A DNA stretch of 6,961 bases, from assembly GCA_002452325.1 (NCBI GenBank), contig DKFG01000221.1:19514-26474 (forward strand), given 5' to 3'. Position numbers and translations under genes: made by a program. Source of the stretch: Geobacter sp. UBA6802. Its GTDB lineage: Bacteria; Desulfobacterota; Desulfuromonadia; Geobacterales; Pseudopelobacteraceae. How positions within the stretch are numbered: position 1 is the stretch's first letter; every line of letters starts with the position of its first letter. The notes under the pieces were generated by a model. That model was not told where the DNA came from. It saw only the letters and a list, made by a program, of their open reading frames with translations, and ran no database searches. Shown here piece after piece: positions 5,548-6,961 of the stretch.

Positions 5548-6780
5548 CTATTTTACCCGCAGCCCGCGAAAACAGTGCCACAACTCCGGCAGATAGAGCA
5601 TCCCCAGCAGGATGACCAGCAGATTCACCCCTCCCATCAGGCTGAACCCCTGTGCAGCGGTCAGATGTAAAGGGCCGCTGTACAGAAAGGTAAGCCCTGA
5701 GGCGATCAGGATACCGATCCAGTTCACAAAACTTGAGGCAGCCAGCACCTCTCCCCGGATACCGGGTTCGGCCCTCAGCTGAATGAAGGTCTGCAGCGGC
5801 AGAGAAAACAGGCCGGCACTGATACCGTACAGCAGGATCACCGCAATCACCGGCAGCAGACTGCCCGGCACCAGCTGCAGCAGCACCGATGCCGTTGTCA
5901 GACCAAAGGCGCCCAGCACCACAATCCCAAACGATACCCCCCTGCCTGACAGCCGGGCTGCCAGCAGCGAGCCTACCGCAATGCCAAAGGCTGAGGCCAG
6001 AAAGAGATAACCGCTCTGCGCCCCGCTGAAGCCAAGCCGCTGAATACCGTAGCCGATCAGATTCAGCTGGGCAAAGGCCCCCAGCAGCCAGAACCAGGCC
6101 AGACCAACAAGAGCGGTCATCAGCCAGCGGTCATGACAGACCCGGCGCAAGGTTCGGAAAATTTCGGCAGGAAAGAAACGGATCTGACGCTCCGGCGCAA
6201 CCGCTGCCAACCGTGGCAGGCGCAACGCAGCAACCAGGCCGATAACGGCAATCACCAGGCAACAGGCCGCTGCCAGCCAGAAGCGGCCCGCCACTGCCAG
6301 GGTCAATGCCGGTCCCACAATCGTACCAACAATGATAGCAAAAAAGGTAAAGGCCTCGATCAGGCCGTTGGCCCTGGAGAGCTCTTCCTGGGGCACCAGC
6401 TCAGGTATGATGCCGTATTTGGACGGAGAAAACAGCGCACTCTGGGCCGACATCAGAAACATCAGCAGATAGAGCCCCCACGGTTGCTGCAGGGCAAACA
6501 GCACCACCGCCAGGGCCGTAACCACCACCTCCATCAGCTTGACACCGACACTGACGGCACGCTTGCTGTAGCGGTCAGCCAGGCAGCCGGCCGGAGCGGA
6601 AAACATCAAAAACGGCAGGGCAAAAGCGGCACCAACGCTGGCCGTGACCATCCCGGCCTTGTCCGGCCCCTGAAGCTGGAGCAGTGAAAAGATGATCAGC
6701 AGCTTGAGGATATTGTCATTCATGGCACCCAGAAACTGGGTGGCGTTGAGGGCCTGCAGGCCTTGGAGGAAGCGGGACAT
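5548..6780 (-). CDS. MFS transporter, LplT-like (lysophospholipid transporter family)
   Basis: This 410-residue inner-membrane carrier has about twelve hydrophobic spans and normal MFS length. It shows the pattern shared by LplT and the transporter domain of LplT-Aas fusion proteins. NDN at 21-23 with K26 lies in the first span; the MFS loop motif G-x-L-A-D-R-x-S-K-R is at 65-74; SPSKYGIIPELVP is at 118-130; and LSRANGLIE is at 134-142. LplT flips lysophospholipids to the inner leaflet for re-acylation by Aas; that substrate is inferred from resemblance only, and no acyltransferase gene is visible here. The start ATG at 6778-6780 begins MSRFLQGLQALNATQFLGAMNDN, fitting the family, although no clear ribosome site precedes it. 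The stop codon of an upstream same-strand reading frame ends 1 bp before it, so translational coupling is likely. Confidence 0.85.
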   Translation of the reverse strand: MSRFLQGLQALNATQFLGAMNDNILKLLIIFSLLQLQGPDKAGMVTASVGAAFALPFLMFSAPAGCLADRYSKRAVSVGVKLMEVVVTALAVVLFALQQPWGLYLLMFLMSAQSALFSPSKYGIIPELVPQEELSRANGLIEAFTFFAIIVGTIVGPALTLAVAGRFWLAAACCLVIAVIGLVAALRLPRLAAVAPERQIRFFPAEIFRTLRRVCHDRWLMTALVGLAWFWLLGAFAQLNLIGYGIQRLGFSGAQSGYLFLASAFGIAVGSLLAARLSGRGVSFGIVVLGAFGLTTASVLLQLVPGSLLPVIAVILLYGISAGLFSLPLQTFIQLRAEPGIRGEVLAASSFVNWIGILIASGLTFLYSGPLHLTAAQGFSLMGGVNLLVILLGMLYLPELWHCFRGLRVK

Positions 6781-6781
6781 G

Positions 6782-6961
6782 TCAGGGGATGATCGCTGAG
6801 CTGCCGGCAGGTGTAACGTCAGTTGGGGGCACGTTCATTAACAACAGAAGCAAAGCATCTTTGCTGATCCCGCAGCGTTCAATAATCAGCTCCCGCAGTG
6901 CGGTTGGCAGCGGGGCGCAGACTGTCAGCTGCGTCTCAGGGGTAGGGTGTTGCAGTCTGGT
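6782..6961 (-). CDS. Unidentified protein, C-terminal 59 residues (5' truncated at window edge)
   Basis: A frame on the - strand is open from the right edge to TGA (6782-6784), giving 59 residues that end PPTDVTPAGSSAIIP. The middle portion (LPTALRELIIERCGISKDALLLLMN) looks like a helix followed by a hydrophobic strand, as in a folded domain. The stop lies 1 bp before the MFS start (TGACATG), the sort of spacing found in operons, and this is the main support for it being a gene. I do not recognise the family. The helix-strand-Asn pattern loosely recalls MoaD/ThiS-like folds, but the usual C-terminal Gly-Gly is absent, so no such function is proposed. The opposite strand is also open here, which lowers confidence. 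Confidence 0.5.
   Translation of the reverse strand, partial: TRLQHPTPETQLTVCAPLPTALRELIIERCGISKDALLLLLMNVPPTDVTPAGSSAIIP

Noticed and set aside
6133..6687. 184-residue + strand frame opposite the MFS gene
   Set aside because: The product is dominated by Gln, Arg, Gly and His, as expected for the complement of Leu- and Ala-rich membrane coding sequence. It has no ribosome site or motif.
6789..6961. Open + strand frame beginning ATG 6789 and running off the right edge
   Set aside because: Its product is rich in Ser, Gly and Val without recognisable motifs, no properly spaced ribosome site precedes it, and it is antisense to the - strand frame that sits 1 bp from the MFS start. It looks like a shadow.

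Overview
The window reads as an ordinary chromosomal segment of a Gram-negative bacterium with fairly GC-rich DNA. The mix of a YkgJ-family cysteine-cluster protein, an RlmI-type rRNA methyltransferase, a MuiA-family exported protein, an MJ0042-type zinc-ribbon membrane protein, a DUF502 protein and an LplT-like MFS carrier would fit a Desulfuromonadota (Geobacter/Trichlorobacter/Pelobacter-like) genome. That placement is an inference from gene content and protein style, not from a marker gene. No rRNA, tRNA, insertion sequence, phage gene, CRISPR array or attachment site was seen, and coding density is very high.

Left block (3-1865, + strand): the 3' end of a quinone oxidoreductase/zinc-type alcohol dehydrogenase gene, then a YkgJ-family gene 4 bp later, then an rlmI-like gene whose preferred GTG start overlaps the YkgJ stop codon. 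This looks like one co-transcribed group. It ends at a hairpin (1868-1903) that can serve as a terminator for both strands.

Middle block (1908-3569, - strand): one exported MuiA-family protein (DUF4140 and DUF4139 domains with a coiled-coil between), convergent with rlmI. Its leader gap of 165 bp is shared with the divergent gene to its right and holds a plausible sigma-70 promoter for the MuiA-type gene.

Right block (3735-5544, + strand): a zinc-ribbon plus polytopic membrane protein, then a two-helix DUF502 membrane protein 58 bp later. The short gap between them carries two small palindromes. The DUF502 gene converges on an LplT-like MFS transporter gene (5548-6780, - strand) with only 3 bp between stop codons. 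The MFS gene is preceded on the same strand, 1 bp away, by the 3' end of an unidentified reading frame that runs off the right edge.

Taken together, four of the seven genes encode envelope proteins (one exported, three membrane-embedded), but the sequence does not show that they form a single system. I found no convincing new defence, mobile or RNA-based system. The points most worth a second look are the palindromes ahead of the DUF502 gene, the shared divergent regulatory region, the paired G8 tracts in the zinc-ribbon gene, the tight convergence at 5545-5547, and the unidentified partial frame at the right edge.
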